A stretch of 64,000 bases of DNA from SW132 sp038150125 (GCF_038150125.1 NZ_JBBVMF010000004.1:124001-188000), one strand, 5' to 3'; positions 54,451 through 63,757 are shown, numbered from the stretch's first letter. The notes: generated by a model from the sequence alone, not told the origin. Numbers and translations are program-made.

Positions 54451-54600
54451 ATTTCTTGAATAGCATCAAATATAAGAAGGCTCTGTGCCAATGAAAATAG
54501 CAAAGTGTTTTTTAACGAAAAGCTGTTCTTTCACAACACTCCCTTAGCAGACTGAATTACTTCGGTATCAGGTTGTAAATTATGAATGGGTTCACTGATA
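54451..54600. repeat. tRNA-upstream segment duplicated at 55945-56090
   Basis: Shares a diverged but collinear sequence with the region before the tRNA-like remnant: ATTTCTTG, AGCA(T/C)CAAAT, AAGAAGGCT, CAATGAAAAT and, further on, AGACTGAA/AGATTGAA with CAGGTTGT. Together with the tRNA it forms a duplication of roughly 200 bases. The remainder to 54841 has no gene. Confidence 0.7.
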
Positions 54601-54841
54601 TTTAATTCACCGGGTACAAAAATTGAGCAATAGTCAACGATCAGTAATCGCACATTTATGTCTGCTTTTAGTTTTAGCAATACTTATCGTTCGTGCAGAA
54701 TTAAGGCAAGAGGTTGAACCATCAAATCGTAACACATCTTGACGAACAGAGCGGTTCCGGGTTTATTTTGTAGAATGAACATTTGAGAACTATTTTAGCA
54801 TCATGATATACAAATTGAACCCAAATCAAAGAAAAGGAAAC

Positions 54842-55603
54842 ATGAGGCCATATATTCTTGCAGAGTCGAGTTGGAAAGAGGTGAAAACCCAACAAGTAGA
54901 CCTTGTGATTTTGCCCTGGGGTGCAACAGAAGCCCATAACTATCATCTGCCATACGCTACTGATAATATACAGGCAGACCATATTGCTGCGGAATCTGCC
55001 GCAAAAGCGTGGGATAAGGGAGGCAGGGTTATGGTGTTACCCACAGTGCCGTTTGGAGTGAATACCGGTCAAACGGATATTCGCCTCAATATCAACATGA
55101 ACCCCAGTACCCAGCAGGCTGTGTTGAGAGATATTATTGAAGTGCTGGACCGGCAGGGAATGAAGAAACTACTTGTGCTGAATGGCCATGGTGGAAACGA
55201 TTTTAAAATGATGCTGCGCGAACTTGGAGTGGCGTTTCCTGAAATGTTGCTTAGCTGCTGCAACTGGTTTCAGGCATTGGATAAAACGCAATATTTTGAG
55301 AACAGCGGCGATCATGCCGACGAAATGGAAACAAGCCTGATGATGTATTTCGCCGGCGATTTGGTGCGGCCTCTGTCTGAGGCGGGGAGTGGACACGACA
55401 AAAAGCACAAAGTGAAAGCTTTTCGTGAGCCCTGGGCATGGGCCGAAAGGAAATGGTCTCAGGTAACGGAGGATACCGGCGTGGGTGACCCATCGCAATC
55501 GGACAAAGAGAAGGGAGAGCGTTTCTTCAACGATCTGACCGATAAACTGGCGTCGTTCTATATAGAGCTGTGCAGCGCTGACACCGATGATTTGTATGAG
55601 TGA
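54842..55603 (+). CDS. Creatininase family protein
   Basis: 253 residues from ATG 54842 (MRPYILAESSWKEVKTQQVD), preceded by AAAGGA; the 54803 start is less likely. Metal-ligand pattern of creatininase/FAPy deformylase-type amidohydrolases: ILPWGATEAHNYHLPYATDN (Glu, His, Asp), VLPTVPFGVNTGQTD, VLNGHGGNDFKMMLREL and HADEMETSLMMYF. Substrate is not predictable; the family includes creatininase, mycofactocin MftE and riboflavin-pathway hydrolases. Confidence 0.92.
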   Translation: MRPYILAESSWKEVKTQQVDLVILPWGATEAHNYHLPYATDNIQADHIAAESAAKAWDKGGRVMVLPTVPFGVNTGQTDIRLNINMNPSTQQAVLRDIIEVLDRQGMKKLLVLNGHGGNDFKMMLRELGVAFPEMLLSCCNWFQALDKTQYFENSGDHADEMETSLMMYFAGDLVRPLSEAGSGHDKKHKVKAFREPWAWAERKWSQVTEDTGVGDPSQSDKEKGERFFNDLTDKLASFYIELCSADTDDLYE

Positions 55604-55870
55604 CGTGGTGGGTTATGGTTTTCCTTGTTGATTAATCAAGTCACACCCTGCATTAATAATTCTCGTCATGAAGCTGGCTAACCCGTCTAAATAATGCCAC
55701 ACAAATTTGTGAGAGATTCTGTAAGGCCCTGGAATAGTATAGTAGCTGGAGCTGAAGAGGGCTCCATTGGCATAGATGAGATTGTGTATATCGCAGGTCA
55801 GGTATTTTTCTCAATACGGCTTGCGGTTGATGTTACGCACCTACGCCAGGTTCCCCCCTGCACAATGATT

Positions 55871-55944
55871 TGTCCTGGAACCCAAGCGTGATGGCTGCCA
55901 CCGGATTTTGAATCCGGCGCATCTGCCCATTCCGCAGCGCGGGT
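55871..55944 (-). pseudogene. Decayed tRNA-Leu copy
   Basis: The D-arm/anticodon part is almost intact (TGCGGAATGGGCAGATGCGC, then CCGGATTCAAAATCCGGTGG), identical to the functional tRNA around the CAA anticodon. The acceptor stem is broken (GCGCTGC) and the T-arm and 3' acceptor strand no longer pair. The flank beyond its 5' end also matches the real tRNA's flank, so it arose by segment duplication. The spacer 55604-56169 has no other gene. Confidence 0.85.
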
Positions 55945-56169
55945 ATTTCTTGCAAAGCACCAAATAGAAGAAGGCTTCCCGGCAATGAAAATGATAAAGC
56001 TCATTTACTCATAAGTATTCATCTGGGATCACCCCTTGTAGTAGATTGAACTACATCGGATTCAGGTTGTGGATTACGAATGATGTGATAGATGATTGAT
56101 ATATTTGATATAGAAATCAGACATTAATCAATTACCGAAAACTACAATTAACCGACAAAGGTGAATGAG

Positions 56170-56379
56170 ATGAGAATAGTAAAAAAGAATGTGGGAAACG
56201 TAGACTCCGTATTACGCGTCGCATTGGGAATGATCATTATTTTAGCAGGACTCTATTACAATAACTTGTGGGGCCTGGCCGGAATCATTTTAGTGGGCTC
56301 GGGTGCATTAGCATTTTGCCCCATTTACAGGATTTTTGGTATACAAACATGTAGCGCGAATCTTGAGAGGGAGAATTAA
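56170..56379 (+). CDS. DUF2892 membrane protein
   Basis: 69 residues from ATG 56170 (MRIVKKNVGNVDSVLRVALG), with AAAGGTG upstream; GTG 56161 is an alternative. Two hydrophobic helices (ALGMIIILAGLYYNNLWG; LAGIILVGSGALAFCPIY), ending FGIQTCS. The VGxxDxxxR...G...CPxYxxxGxxT pattern is DUF2892, the domain also found at the end of YgaP-type rhodaneses. Function unknown. Confidence 0.9.
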   Translation: MRIVKKNVGNVDSVLRVALGMIIILAGLYYNNLWGLAGIILVGSGALAFCPIYRIFGIQTCSANLEREN

Positions 56380-56439
56380 GGATAAACTGACTCACAAATG
56401 AGCCAATAATAAGAGAACTCATTCATAAAACAGAGAGTT

Positions 56440-56507
56440 GGGAATCACCGGCGACTATTAATCGATGGGGGTTGATTGTACATCGCACGGTGATTCCCTT
56501 TTTTTTG
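56440..56507 (+). terminator. Rho-independent terminator after the DUF2892 gene
   Basis: GGGAATCACCG (56440-56450) pairs perfectly with CGGTGATTCCC (56488-56498), followed by eight T. The loop is long (37 bases). It lies between converging genes. Confidence 0.85.
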
Positions 56508-56525
56508 TCCATCAATGGTGGTGTC

Positions 56526-56969
56526 TCAAGGCGTTGAATTGCGCCTTTTAACCACAGCTAGTGTACATCTCGAGATGCTCACCAGCTTTCCTCCTTCCGT
56601 TTGAACCCTGATCTCCCAAACCTGTGTTTTCGCCCCGCGGTGAAGAGGTCTTGCAATGCCCTCAACGGATCCGCCCAGCCTGACCGGTTTGATATGGTTG
56701 GCATTGATTTCCAGTCCCACAGCCATTTTACTATCATCGTCAATATTCAGATAGGCACCTATCGAAGCCAGAGTTTCAGCCAGTGCAACAGACGCCCCGC
56801 CGTGAAGTATTCCAAACGGCTGAATTGTATTTTCACTTACCGGCATCCTGGCACGCATCTCATCACGACTGATCAGCTGAAATTCAATTCCCAGTGCCTG
56901 GCCCATATGTTTTTGGTTTGATGAGAGCATAGCCTCAGCTTTAATTTTTATTTGATCTTCTATCTGCAT
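56526..56969 (-). CDS. PaaI-family hotdog thioesterase
   Basis: 147 residues. MPVSENTIQPFGILHGGASVALAETLASIG carries the HGG turn and catalytic acidic residue of the PaaI/4HBT family; the latter half reads NANHIKPVRLGGSVEGIARP. Hydrolyses an acyl-CoA, perhaps aromatic or beta-oxidation intermediates. It is divergent from the acyl-CoA synthetase gene, which supports a link to acyl-CoA metabolism. Confidence 0.92.
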   Translation of the reverse strand: MQIEDQIKIKAEAMLSSNQKHMGQALGIEFQLISRDEMRARMPVSENTIQPFGILHGGASVALAETLASIGAYLNIDDDSKMAVGLEINANHIKPVRLGGSVEGIARPLHRGAKTQVWEIRVQTEGGKLVSISRCTLAVVKRRNSTP

Positions 56970-57246
56970 GTAAAATTTTGTCTTTTTGTGAGTCTTTTTA
57001 ATATCTGTTCTTTTAAAATAGAGAACTGGCAGATGTTTTCATTTTATAAAATGGACAATATTGAGTTATTAGTTTGGGATGTGATTCTGAAATAATGGTA
57101 GGTATATCAGCAAAATCTGGCATTAAAGCACTTGCATCCGGTGGTAATATTTTTTTTCGAACAAATTTTTAAAAGTCTCTGTAAAGTGTAAATTAAAGTA
57201 ACGGTGTTAACCTGACTTCATTTGTATAAAAACCGCTTTTTTGCCC

Positions 57247-59034
57247 ATGAACAGATCAAAAAAAACACTGCCGGAGATCATTTATGAAGGGCTGAATAAA
57301 CATCCCGGGGGCTTGTTTACATCAACCAAACGCAAGGGATCCTGGCATACCACCGACGTTGAGACCTACAAGAATAAGGTGCACAAATTTGCGATGGGTC
57401 TGTACAAACTGGGGGTTCGGCCCGGAGACAAGGTCGCGATTCATTCCGAAAATTCAACGGAGTGGCTCATTTCTGACCTCGCCATCCTTTCAATCGGTGC
57501 GGCTAATGTGCCGATCTACCCTTCACAGCCCGGCGATCAGATTAAGTACATCCTGGAAAATTCTGATGCTGTCGCCCACATTGTATCAAATGATGAACTA
57601 TTCTCAGAAACAAAGCCGCTTATTAAAGAAGTAAAATCCATAAAAGCGGTGATATCCATCCATGGCTCTAAACACGGGAAGTTAAAGCAGTTTGATGAGG
57701 TGATGGAAATGGGGGAGAAGCTGATAGAAAAGGAACCTGACATCTTTGATAAACTCAGAAAAGAAGTAAAACCCGATGACCTCGCAACGCTGATCTATAC
57801 CTCCGGTACGACTGGAATGCCAAAAGGGGTGATGCTTTCTCACGATAATATTGCGTCTAATGTGATGGCGTCACTCGAGAAATTGCCGTTCCCTGTTGAA
57901 GATTTCAAAGGGAACAATATGCTCTCTTACCTGCCGCTTTCGCATGTATTCGAGCGGATGATCGAATATATGTACCTGAACATGGGCAGCAGAATTTACT
58001 TCATCGAAACGATTGACGAGATCCGAGATGATTTTAAGCATGTTCAGCCCTTTTTCTTTGCAACGGTGCCGCGGCTGCTCGAAAAAATTCATACCGGTGT
58101 GAAGGTGAGAGGGCAGGAGATGTCGGGGCTTAAAAAGAATCTCTATTACTGGGCATTGTACAGAACGGAGAATTATGACCCTGAGTACCCGCCGTCTGGG
58201 CTGGATGGTATCAAACATAAAATTGCGGATAAACTTGTGTACAGTAAAATTCGCGAGCTCTTTGGAGATGAGCTGAAAGGGATGGTAAGCGGCGGCGCTG
58301 CACTCTCGCCTGAAGTATTTAAGTTTATAAACGCCATTGGTTTTAACTGTGTGCAGGGTTATGGACTCACAGAAACCTCACCTGTTATTACAGTTCAGAC
58401 GCCCGGCGAAATGCGTATTGGCAGCTCAGGTAAGCCGCTCCGTAACGTGCAGGTAGAGATCGCTGACGATCAGGAGATACTAACCAAAGGCCCGCACGTG
58501 ATGAAAGGTTATTATAAAAACGAGGAGAAAACGAAAGAAGTTTTTACGGACGACGGCTGGTTTAAAACCGGGGATATCGGCAAAATTGATGAGGATGGGT
58601 TTTTATTTATCACCGACCGTAAAAAGTCGATGTTCAAGCTTTCAACCGGGAAATATGTGGCTCCTCAGAATGTGGAAAACGTCATCTCGAATTCCGGATT
58701 TATTGACCAGATTGTGGTGCTTGGATATCAGCGAAAGTTTTGCTCTGCTCTTATTATCCCGTCTTATGATAACGTCATTAAACGTCTAAAGCGAGATGGA
58801 TACACTCCTGATGAGCCGTTTTCTGAAGATGAAAAAGTAAGAGAACTGATCCAGAAGGAAGTAGATAAAGCCAACAAAGAGCTTTCGCCGTGGGAAAAGG
58901 TGAAAAAATTTGTTCTCCTCGAAGAACCCCTCAGTATCGACAGTGGCGAACTTACGCCAACTATGAAGGTGAAACGATCGGTGGTTAAGGAGAACTACGA
59001 AGAGGAAATCGAATCGATGTATGATGAGGAATAG
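57247..59034 (+). CDS. Long-chain acyl-CoA synthetase (AMP-forming)
   Basis: 595 residues from ATG 57247. Adenylation motifs: LIYTSGTTGMPKGVMLSHDN (P-loop), LPLSHVFERMIEYM, GYGLTETSPVITVQTP, DGWFKTGDIGKIDEDGFLFI and TDRKKSMFKLSTGKYVAPQN. C-terminal Lys in TPTMKVKRSV is the expected catalytic lysine. Architecture is that of the bacterial FadD15-like/eukaryote-like ACSL group. It activates fatty acids for the beta-oxidation enzymes encoded next. Confidence 0.95.
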   Translation: MNRSKKTLPEIIYEGLNKHPGGLFTSTKRKGSWHTTDVETYKNKVHKFAMGLYKLGVRPGDKVAIHSENSTEWLISDLAILSIGAANVPIYPSQPGDQIKYILENSDAVAHIVSNDELFSETKPLIKEVKSIKAVISIHGSKHGKLKQFDEVMEMGEKLIEKEPDIFDKLRKEVKPDDLATLIYTSGTTGMPKGVMLSHDNIASNVMASLEKLPFPVEDFKGNNMLSYLPLSHVFERMIEYMYLNMGSRIYFIETIDEIRDDFKHVQPFFFATVPRLLEKIHTGVKVRGQEMSGLKKNLYYWALYRTENYDPEYPPSGLDGIKHKIADKLVYSKIRELFGDELKGMVSGGAALSPEVFKFINAIGFNCVQGYGLTETSPVITVQTPGEMRIGSSGKPLRNVQVEIADDQEILTKGPHVMKGYYKNEEKTKEVFTDDGWFKTGDIGKIDEDGFLFITDRKKSMFKLSTGKYVAPQNVENVISNSGFIDQIVVLGYQRKFCSALIIPSYDNVIKRLKRDGYTPDEPFSEDEKVRELIQKEVDKANKELSPWEKVKKFVLLEEPLSIDSGELTPTMKVKRSVVKENYEEEIESMYDEE

Positions 59035-59035
59035 T

Positions 59036-59100
59036 CTTGAGTAGTGAGTCATGAGTATTTAGAATATCATATCTCAGGACTCAGGACTCAGGACTCAGCA
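59036..59100. repeat. Short AGTCATGAGTA/AGGACTC minisatellite
   Basis: Repeated GAGT-CATGAGT and AGGACTC units between fadD-like and fadN-like genes. Related strings occur at 61525-61580 and 63424-63455, all between genes of the beta-oxidation group. Confidence 0.6.
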
Positions 59101-59131
59101 ATTCAAAACTAACATTCACAACTCACAATCT

Positions 59132-61519
59132 ATGACTCAAGAACCAGCAAGCAAACCAAAAAAATTTAACATTCAGAACGTAGTCATACTCGGTTCCGGG
59201 GTTATGGGGAGCCAAATTGCGGCTCACTGCATAAACGCAGGTCTGAATGTGAAGCTGCTTGATCTGAAAGCGGATGATCCCGACAGGCCCAATAAAACGG
59301 TTGAAGAGAACATTCAGAAACTGAAAAAAATGAACCCGGCGCCTTTGGCTCTTCCGGAATGGGCCGATCGAATTACGCCTGGAAATTTTGAAGATAATCT
59401 GTCCTGGATTGAAGATGCCGACTGGGTGTGTGAAGTGATTGTAGAGCGAATGGACATCAAACAGGATATGATGGACGACGTGGAAAAGGTCCGGAAAAAA
59501 GGCACGATTGTCAGTTCCAATACGTCCGGCCTGCCGATTTCTGATATCAGTGAGAATGTGTCTGATGAATTTAAGCGGCACTTTCTTGGTACCCATTTTT
59601 TTAATCCGCCGCGCTACATGAAGCTGCTCGAGATTATTCCGACCGGGACAACCGATGAGGATGTCGTAAACTACATGACCAGGTTTTGCGAGAAGATTCT
59701 CGGCAAGGGAGTGGTTCAGTGCAAAGATACACCAAATTTTATAGCAAACCGGATTGGTGTGTTTTCAATGGCCACCATAATGCCGTGGTTTTTTGATGGT
59801 ACATTCCGGGCCGAAGAGATCGATTACCTCACCGGAACGCTTACTGGTTACTCAAAAGCGGCGACCTTCAGAACGGCTGATATGGCCGGGCTTGATGTGC
59901 TAAATCACGTGGCGGAAAATCTTTATCCGGCGGTTCCGGATGATGAACGGCGTGAGGTTTTTAAAGTCCCTGAAGAATTCCAAAAAATGGTAGAGGAAGG
60001 TGCGCACGGTAATAAAACCGGGCATGGATTCTATAACAAAGTAAAAACCGATGAAGGAAAAGAGTATCACGTGGTTGATCCCGATTCGCTTGAGTATGAG
60101 CCGCAGGTAGATGTAGAATTTGAATCAGCCGAAAAGGCCAAAAAGGAGTTCAAATCATCCGGTGAGCGGCTAAAATATTTAGTAAATCAGGATGATAAAG
60201 CGGGCGAGTTTCTCTGGAAGATTCACTGCGACCTGCTACTGTATTCAGCCAACAGGATTCCGGAAATTACCGAGTCTGTTGAATCGATTGACCGTGCTAT
60301 GCAGTGGGGATTCAACTGGGAGCTGGGTCCATTCCAGCGATGGGATGCCATCGGGGTTAGAGAATCAGTAAAGAGGATGATATCAGATGGACGCGAGGTT
60401 CCGGATTCTGTGCAGAACATGCTCGACAGCGGCCGCGATACATTTTATAAGAATGATGGCACCGTATATAATCTTGCAACAGGTGATGTTGATCAGCTAT
60501 CACCACCGGCAAGGGGAGCCATTACCGTAAAACAGTTGAAGAAGGATGCAAAAGAGGTGTGGGGCAACAGCAGTGCCGGACTGTATGATATAGGTGATGG
60601 CGTGGCGCTGTTCGAATTCAGAACCAAGCAGCAGACGCTCGGTTTTGAACTGGTTAGCTCACTGCACCACTGTTGTGAAATCGTAAAGGAACAGTTTGAT
60701 GCTCTTGTAATTGGCCACGATAACGAAAATTTCAGCTATGGGGCAAACCTGGGCGAGGCCGGTCAGGCGCTTAAGGATGGAGACTTTGATAAGATTGTTG
60801 AGGCCGTTGAAAATTTCCAGCGTGTGGCTGTGGGCCTGCGCTATCAGCCATTTCCTGTGATCAGTGCGGTGGCAGGGCGATGTTTTGGCGGCGGTGTGGA
60901 GTTTATGATGCATAGCGATAAGGTTGTTGCTCATCATGAACTGTATTGTGGCTTGGTAGAACTTGGCGTTGGGCTGATCCCGGCTGGCGGCGGAACAAAA
61001 GAGCTGCTGTTTCGGGCGATGAATAAAGTAAATGAAAATGAGAATGCCGATCCACTGCCCTACCTGAAAGATGCTTTTAAAACGATTGGACTCGCCAAAG
61101 TCTCAGATGGCGCACCCAAAGCCCGAAAGCTCGGCTACCTGAGGGATACAGATATGATCGTGATGCATCGAGATTTGCTGCTGAAAACAGCTAAAGAACA
61201 GGCGCGAGCCATAGCTGATGCCGGGTATCGACCTCCGGCCGAGCCAACTATTAAGCTAATGGGCAAGACCGGCAAAAGTGTTCTGGACGTTACACTTTAC
61301 ATTATGACGCAAGGGAAGTGGGCGTCTCCCTACGATAAAGTGCTGGCCGGCAAAGTTGCCGATATCATGACCGGCGGTGACCTGAGCGAACCGCAAGATG
61401 TGCCTGAGTCGTACATTTTAAAACTTGAACGCGAAGCGATCCTGGAGTGCTTTAAGGACGAACGAACCCACAAACGAATGGAGCACATGCTGAAAACGGG
61501 GAAGCCGCTGAGGAATTAG
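59132..61519 (+). CDS. fadN: 3-hydroxyacyl-CoA dehydrogenase/enoyl-CoA hydratase, FadN type
   Basis: 795 residues. NAD-binding dehydrogenase first (NVVILGSGVMGSQIAAHCIN; HFLGTHFFNPPRYMKLLEII; CKDTPNFIANRIGVFSM). The second dehydrogenase domain follows to about 450. The hydratase/isomerase comes last (FPVISAVAGRCFGGGVEFMM; LYCGLVELGVGLIPAGGGTK). This order, HAD before ECH, is that of Bacillus FadN rather than E. coli FadB, where the hydratase is first. Two steps of the beta-oxidation spiral are covered. Confidence 0.94.
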   Translation: MTQEPASKPKKFNIQNVVILGSGVMGSQIAAHCINAGLNVKLLDLKADDPDRPNKTVEENIQKLKKMNPAPLALPEWADRITPGNFEDNLSWIEDADWVCEVIVERMDIKQDMMDDVEKVRKKGTIVSSNTSGLPISDISENVSDEFKRHFLGTHFFNPPRYMKLLEIIPTGTTDEDVVNYMTRFCEKILGKGVVQCKDTPNFIANRIGVFSMATIMPWFFDGTFRAEEIDYLTGTLTGYSKAATFRTADMAGLDVLNHVAENLYPAVPDDERREVFKVPEEFQKMVEEGAHGNKTGHGFYNKVKTDEGKEYHVVDPDSLEYEPQVDVEFESAEKAKKEFKSSGERLKYLVNQDDKAGEFLWKIHCDLLLYSANRIPEITESVESIDRAMQWGFNWELGPFQRWDAIGVRESVKRMISDGREVPDSVQNMLDSGRDTFYKNDGTVYNLATGDVDQLSPPARGAITVKQLKKDAKEVWGNSSAGLYDIGDGVALFEFRTKQQTLGFELVSSLHHCCEIVKEQFDALVIGHDNENFSYGANLGEAGQALKDGDFDKIVEAVENFQRVAVGLRYQPFPVISAVAGRCFGGGVEFMMHSDKVVAHHELYCGLVELGVGLIPAGGGTKELLFRAMNKVNENENADPLPYLKDAFKTIGLAKVSDGAPKARKLGYLRDTDMIVMHRDLLLKTAKEQARAIADAGYRPPAEPTIKLMGKTGKSVLDVTLYIMTQGKWASPYDKVLAGKVADIMTGGDLSEPQDVPESYILKLEREAILECFKDERTHKRMEHMLKTGKPLRN

Positions 61520-61524
61520 GTGCT

Positions 61525-61580
61525 GAGTTATAAGTCTTGAGTCTTGAGATATGAGTCTTGAGATATGAGTCTTGAGTGTG
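61525..61580. repeat. AGTCTTGAGATATG minisatellite
   Basis: Three imperfect units of AGTCTTGAG(ATATG) directly after fadN and just before the left end of the DUF559 cassette. Confidence 0.7.
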
Positions 61581-61597
61581 GAAATGGATAAAACGCT

Positions 61598-62199
61598 CCC
61601 CTCCTTTGCAAGGAGGGGTTGGGGGTGGTTGAATCAAGGATTTTTTTACAGTTTAGATTTTTGATAGATCCAATAATAAAGACAGCTAAATAGCAGGATT
61701 TTTAATCCTTTAAGCCTCTTTTTCTATTATTGATAGTGAGAAATGTGAAGAATTAGCTAAATCCGAACGATATGCTTAATCCAAAGAAAACCAAGAAGCA
61801 GCGGCAATATCTCCGAAATAATATGACGAAGTGGGAAGTCATACTGTGGAATGATTTAAAAGGAAAGAACATGCTTGGGTTTAAAGTTCGGCGACAGTAT
61901 GGGATAGACAATTTTGTGATAGACTTTTACTGTCCGGAATTGAAATTGGCAATTGAAGTTGATGGAGATGTACACGAATTCACTAGTAAAAAACTAAGTG
62001 ATTCCAGGAAAAATGATTTACTCAAAGATGAAGGAATAAAGCTGATTAGGTTGAATAATTATGATCTTGAAGATGATTATGAAAGCATTGTTTTGTATTT
62101 GGAAGATATTTTTAAGGAAAGAGCGAGGAATATTGGTATTCCCTTGATAACAAAATACGAATAGAACCACCCCTAAATCCCCTCCTTGAGAAGGAGGGG
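61598..62199. mobile_element. Compact DUF559 cassette with palindromic terminal inverted ends
   Basis: Left end: CCCCTCCTT ... AAGGAGGGG (61598-61618) followed by TTGGGGGTGGTT. Right end: AACCACCCC, TAAAT, then CCCCTCCTT ... AAGGAGGGG (62179-62199). The two ends are inverted copies of palindrome-plus-GGGGTGGTT and enclose a single nuclease gene whose stop codon abuts the right end. I see no transposase. The unit sits between fadN and fadA. Confidence 0.6.
61772..62164 (+). CDS. DUF559 endonuclease-like protein (Vsr/PD-(D/E)XK superfamily)
   Basis: 130 residues. TKWEVILWNDLKGKNMLGFK with Glu22, then VRRQYGIDNFVIDFYCPELK with Asp51, then LAIEVDGDVHE with Glu62, Asp64 and His68. This is the core of DUF559 proteins, related to very-short-patch-repair nucleases. 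These active-site-like residues are all present, so the protein is probably functional. Its genes are typically isolated singletons in repeat-rich spots. Lower G+C than the flanking fad genes. The host role is unknown; a link to its flanking palindromes is inference. Confidence 0.9.
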   Translation: MLNPKKTKKQRQYLRNNMTKWEVILWNDLKGKNMLGFKVRRQYGIDNFVIDFYCPELKLAIEVDGDVHEFTSKKLSDSRKNDLLKDEGIKLIRLNNYDLEDDYESIVLYLEDIFKERARNIGIPLITKYE

Positions 62200-62235
62200 A
62201 CTTTTGAATCCCAAATTTGTTGAAATTTACAAACT

Positions 62236-63423
62236 ATGAATAATCAAAAAGAAATAGTCATCGTTGCTGCAAAACGAACCCCATGTGGAAAGGCGAACAA
62301 AGGGTCGCTGCGATTTACCAGGCCGGATACTCTGATGGGAGAAATCATCAAGGATCTGCTGAAGCATTCGCCCGGCGTTGAACCTTCCATGATTGAGGAT
62401 GTGATCGTGGGATGTGCGTTTCCGGAAGGGTCACAGGGAATGAACGTGGCTCGGCAAAGTGCGTTTTTAGGCGGGCTGCCTGATTCTGTGCCGGGAATGA
62501 CTGTCAATCGCTTTTGCTCGTCCGGACTGCAAACGATTGCCATGGCTGCGGAGAGAATCCTGGCCGGGGGTGCTGAAATTCTGATTGCAGGCGGGGTGGA
62601 GAGTATGAGCCAGGTGCCAATGGGCGGCGTCTCATTTCAGCCCAATCCAACCCTGGCTGATGAGCGGCCTGAAGTATACATTAGCATGGGATTGACGGCG
62701 GAAAATGTGGCTGATAAATATGACGTGAGTCGTGAAGATCAAGATGAGTTTGCTCTAAAGAGTCATCAAAAAGCAGTAAACGCATGGGAAGAAGGGTATT
62801 TTGACGACCAAATTACGCCGGTTGAGGTGGTACACAAATACGTGGCGTCCAATGGGGAGATGGCTGAGGACAATTTCACGTTCAAGCAGGATGAAGGACC
62901 GAGAAAAGATACAAGCCTTGATGCTCTGAGCGGATTGAACGCAGCATTTAAGCAGGGCGGGAGTGTGACGGCTGGAAACTCTTCGCAGATGAATGATGCC
63001 GCTTCCGGCGTGATGGTGATGAGCCGAAAAAAAGCGGAGGAACTTGGGTTGACGCCGATGGCACGCTATCATGGATTTTCAGTTGCCGGCGTGGCCCCGG
63101 AAATTATGGGAATTGGTCCGGTTGAGGCGATTCCAAAAGTTCTTAAACAAACAGGACTGGAGCTGGACGATATCGATCTGATTGAATTAAATGAAGCATT
63201 CGCGGCGCAATCACTGGCTGTTATTCGTGAAGTTGGTCTGGATCAGGACAAGTTAAATATCAATGGCGGAGCGATTGCTATGGGGCATCCGCTGGGCTGC
63301 ACCGGAGCTAAACTTACCACCCAAATCCTGCACGATCTTCAGCGCCTCGACAAACAGTTTGGTATGGTAACGATGTGCATCGGCGGCGGCATGGGGGCTG
63401 CCGGAATTTTTGAAAGATTATAG
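62236..63423 (+). CDS. fadA: Acetyl-CoA C-acyltransferase (thiolase)
   Basis: 395 residues. Nucleophile Cys94 in VNRFCSSGLQTIAMA, ELNEAFAAQ, NGGAIAMGHPLGCTGAKL with the catalytic His, and C-terminal TMCIGGGMGAAGIF with the second Cys. Cleaves 3-ketoacyl-CoA in the last beta-oxidation step. FadA versus acetoacetyl-CoA thiolase cannot be settled by sequence alone, but position after fadN favours FadA. Confidence 0.95.
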   Translation: MNNQKEIVIVAAKRTPCGKANKGSLRFTRPDTLMGEIIKDLLKHSPGVEPSMIEDVIVGCAFPEGSQGMNVARQSAFLGGLPDSVPGMTVNRFCSSGLQTIAMAAERILAGGAEILIAGGVESMSQVPMGGVSFQPNPTLADERPEVYISMGLTAENVADKYDVSREDQDEFALKSHQKAVNAWEEGYFDDQITPVEVVHKYVASNGEMAEDNFTFKQDEGPRKDTSLDALSGLNAAFKQGGSVTAGNSSQMNDAASGVMVMSRKKAEELGLTPMARYHGFSVAGVAPEIMGIGPVEAIPKVLKQTGLELDDIDLIELNEAFAAQSLAVIREVGLDQDKLNINGGAIAMGHPLGCTGAKLTTQILHDLQRLDKQFGMVTMCIGGGMGAAGIFERL

Positions 63424-63523
63424 TATTGAGTCATGAGTAGTGAGTATTGAGATGATGTCAATCCCTGAATTAGCTTGACCGTTAGTTTTAAAATGGTGTA
63501 AGGATAAGAAAATCCCCTCTCGA

Positions 63524-63691
63524 GAGGGGACAGATCAATTCGCGTATAGTGAATTTGATCAGGGGTGTGTTGGTGGGGCTGGAGAACGGATATACATTCA
63601 AAACCTATATCAACGCTCCGTAAACACACCCCTCGCTCTAACGAATAGCACTGTGTGCTTTCGATATTCACTTTTCCCCTCTCGAGAGGGG
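63524..63691. repeat. Paired palindromic element without a gene (MITE-like)
   Basis: CCCCTCTCGAGAGGGG occurs at 63524-63539 and again at 63676-63691. Just inside are facing AGGGGTGTGTT (from 63562) and ACACACCCCT (ending near 63634). It has the same end design as the DUF559 cassette but holds no gene. Lies in the gap between fadA and the SDR gene. Confidence 0.8.
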
Positions 63692-63757
63692 ATTATAAAC
63701 TTCATCACTCAATTAGTTTCAAGTGACTAAAAAATCACCACTAAAAACTAAAATGCT

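Noticed and set aside
55694..55891. 65-codon plus-strand frame
   Set aside because: It ends within the tRNA-Leu remnant duplication, with no ribosome-binding site and no family pattern.
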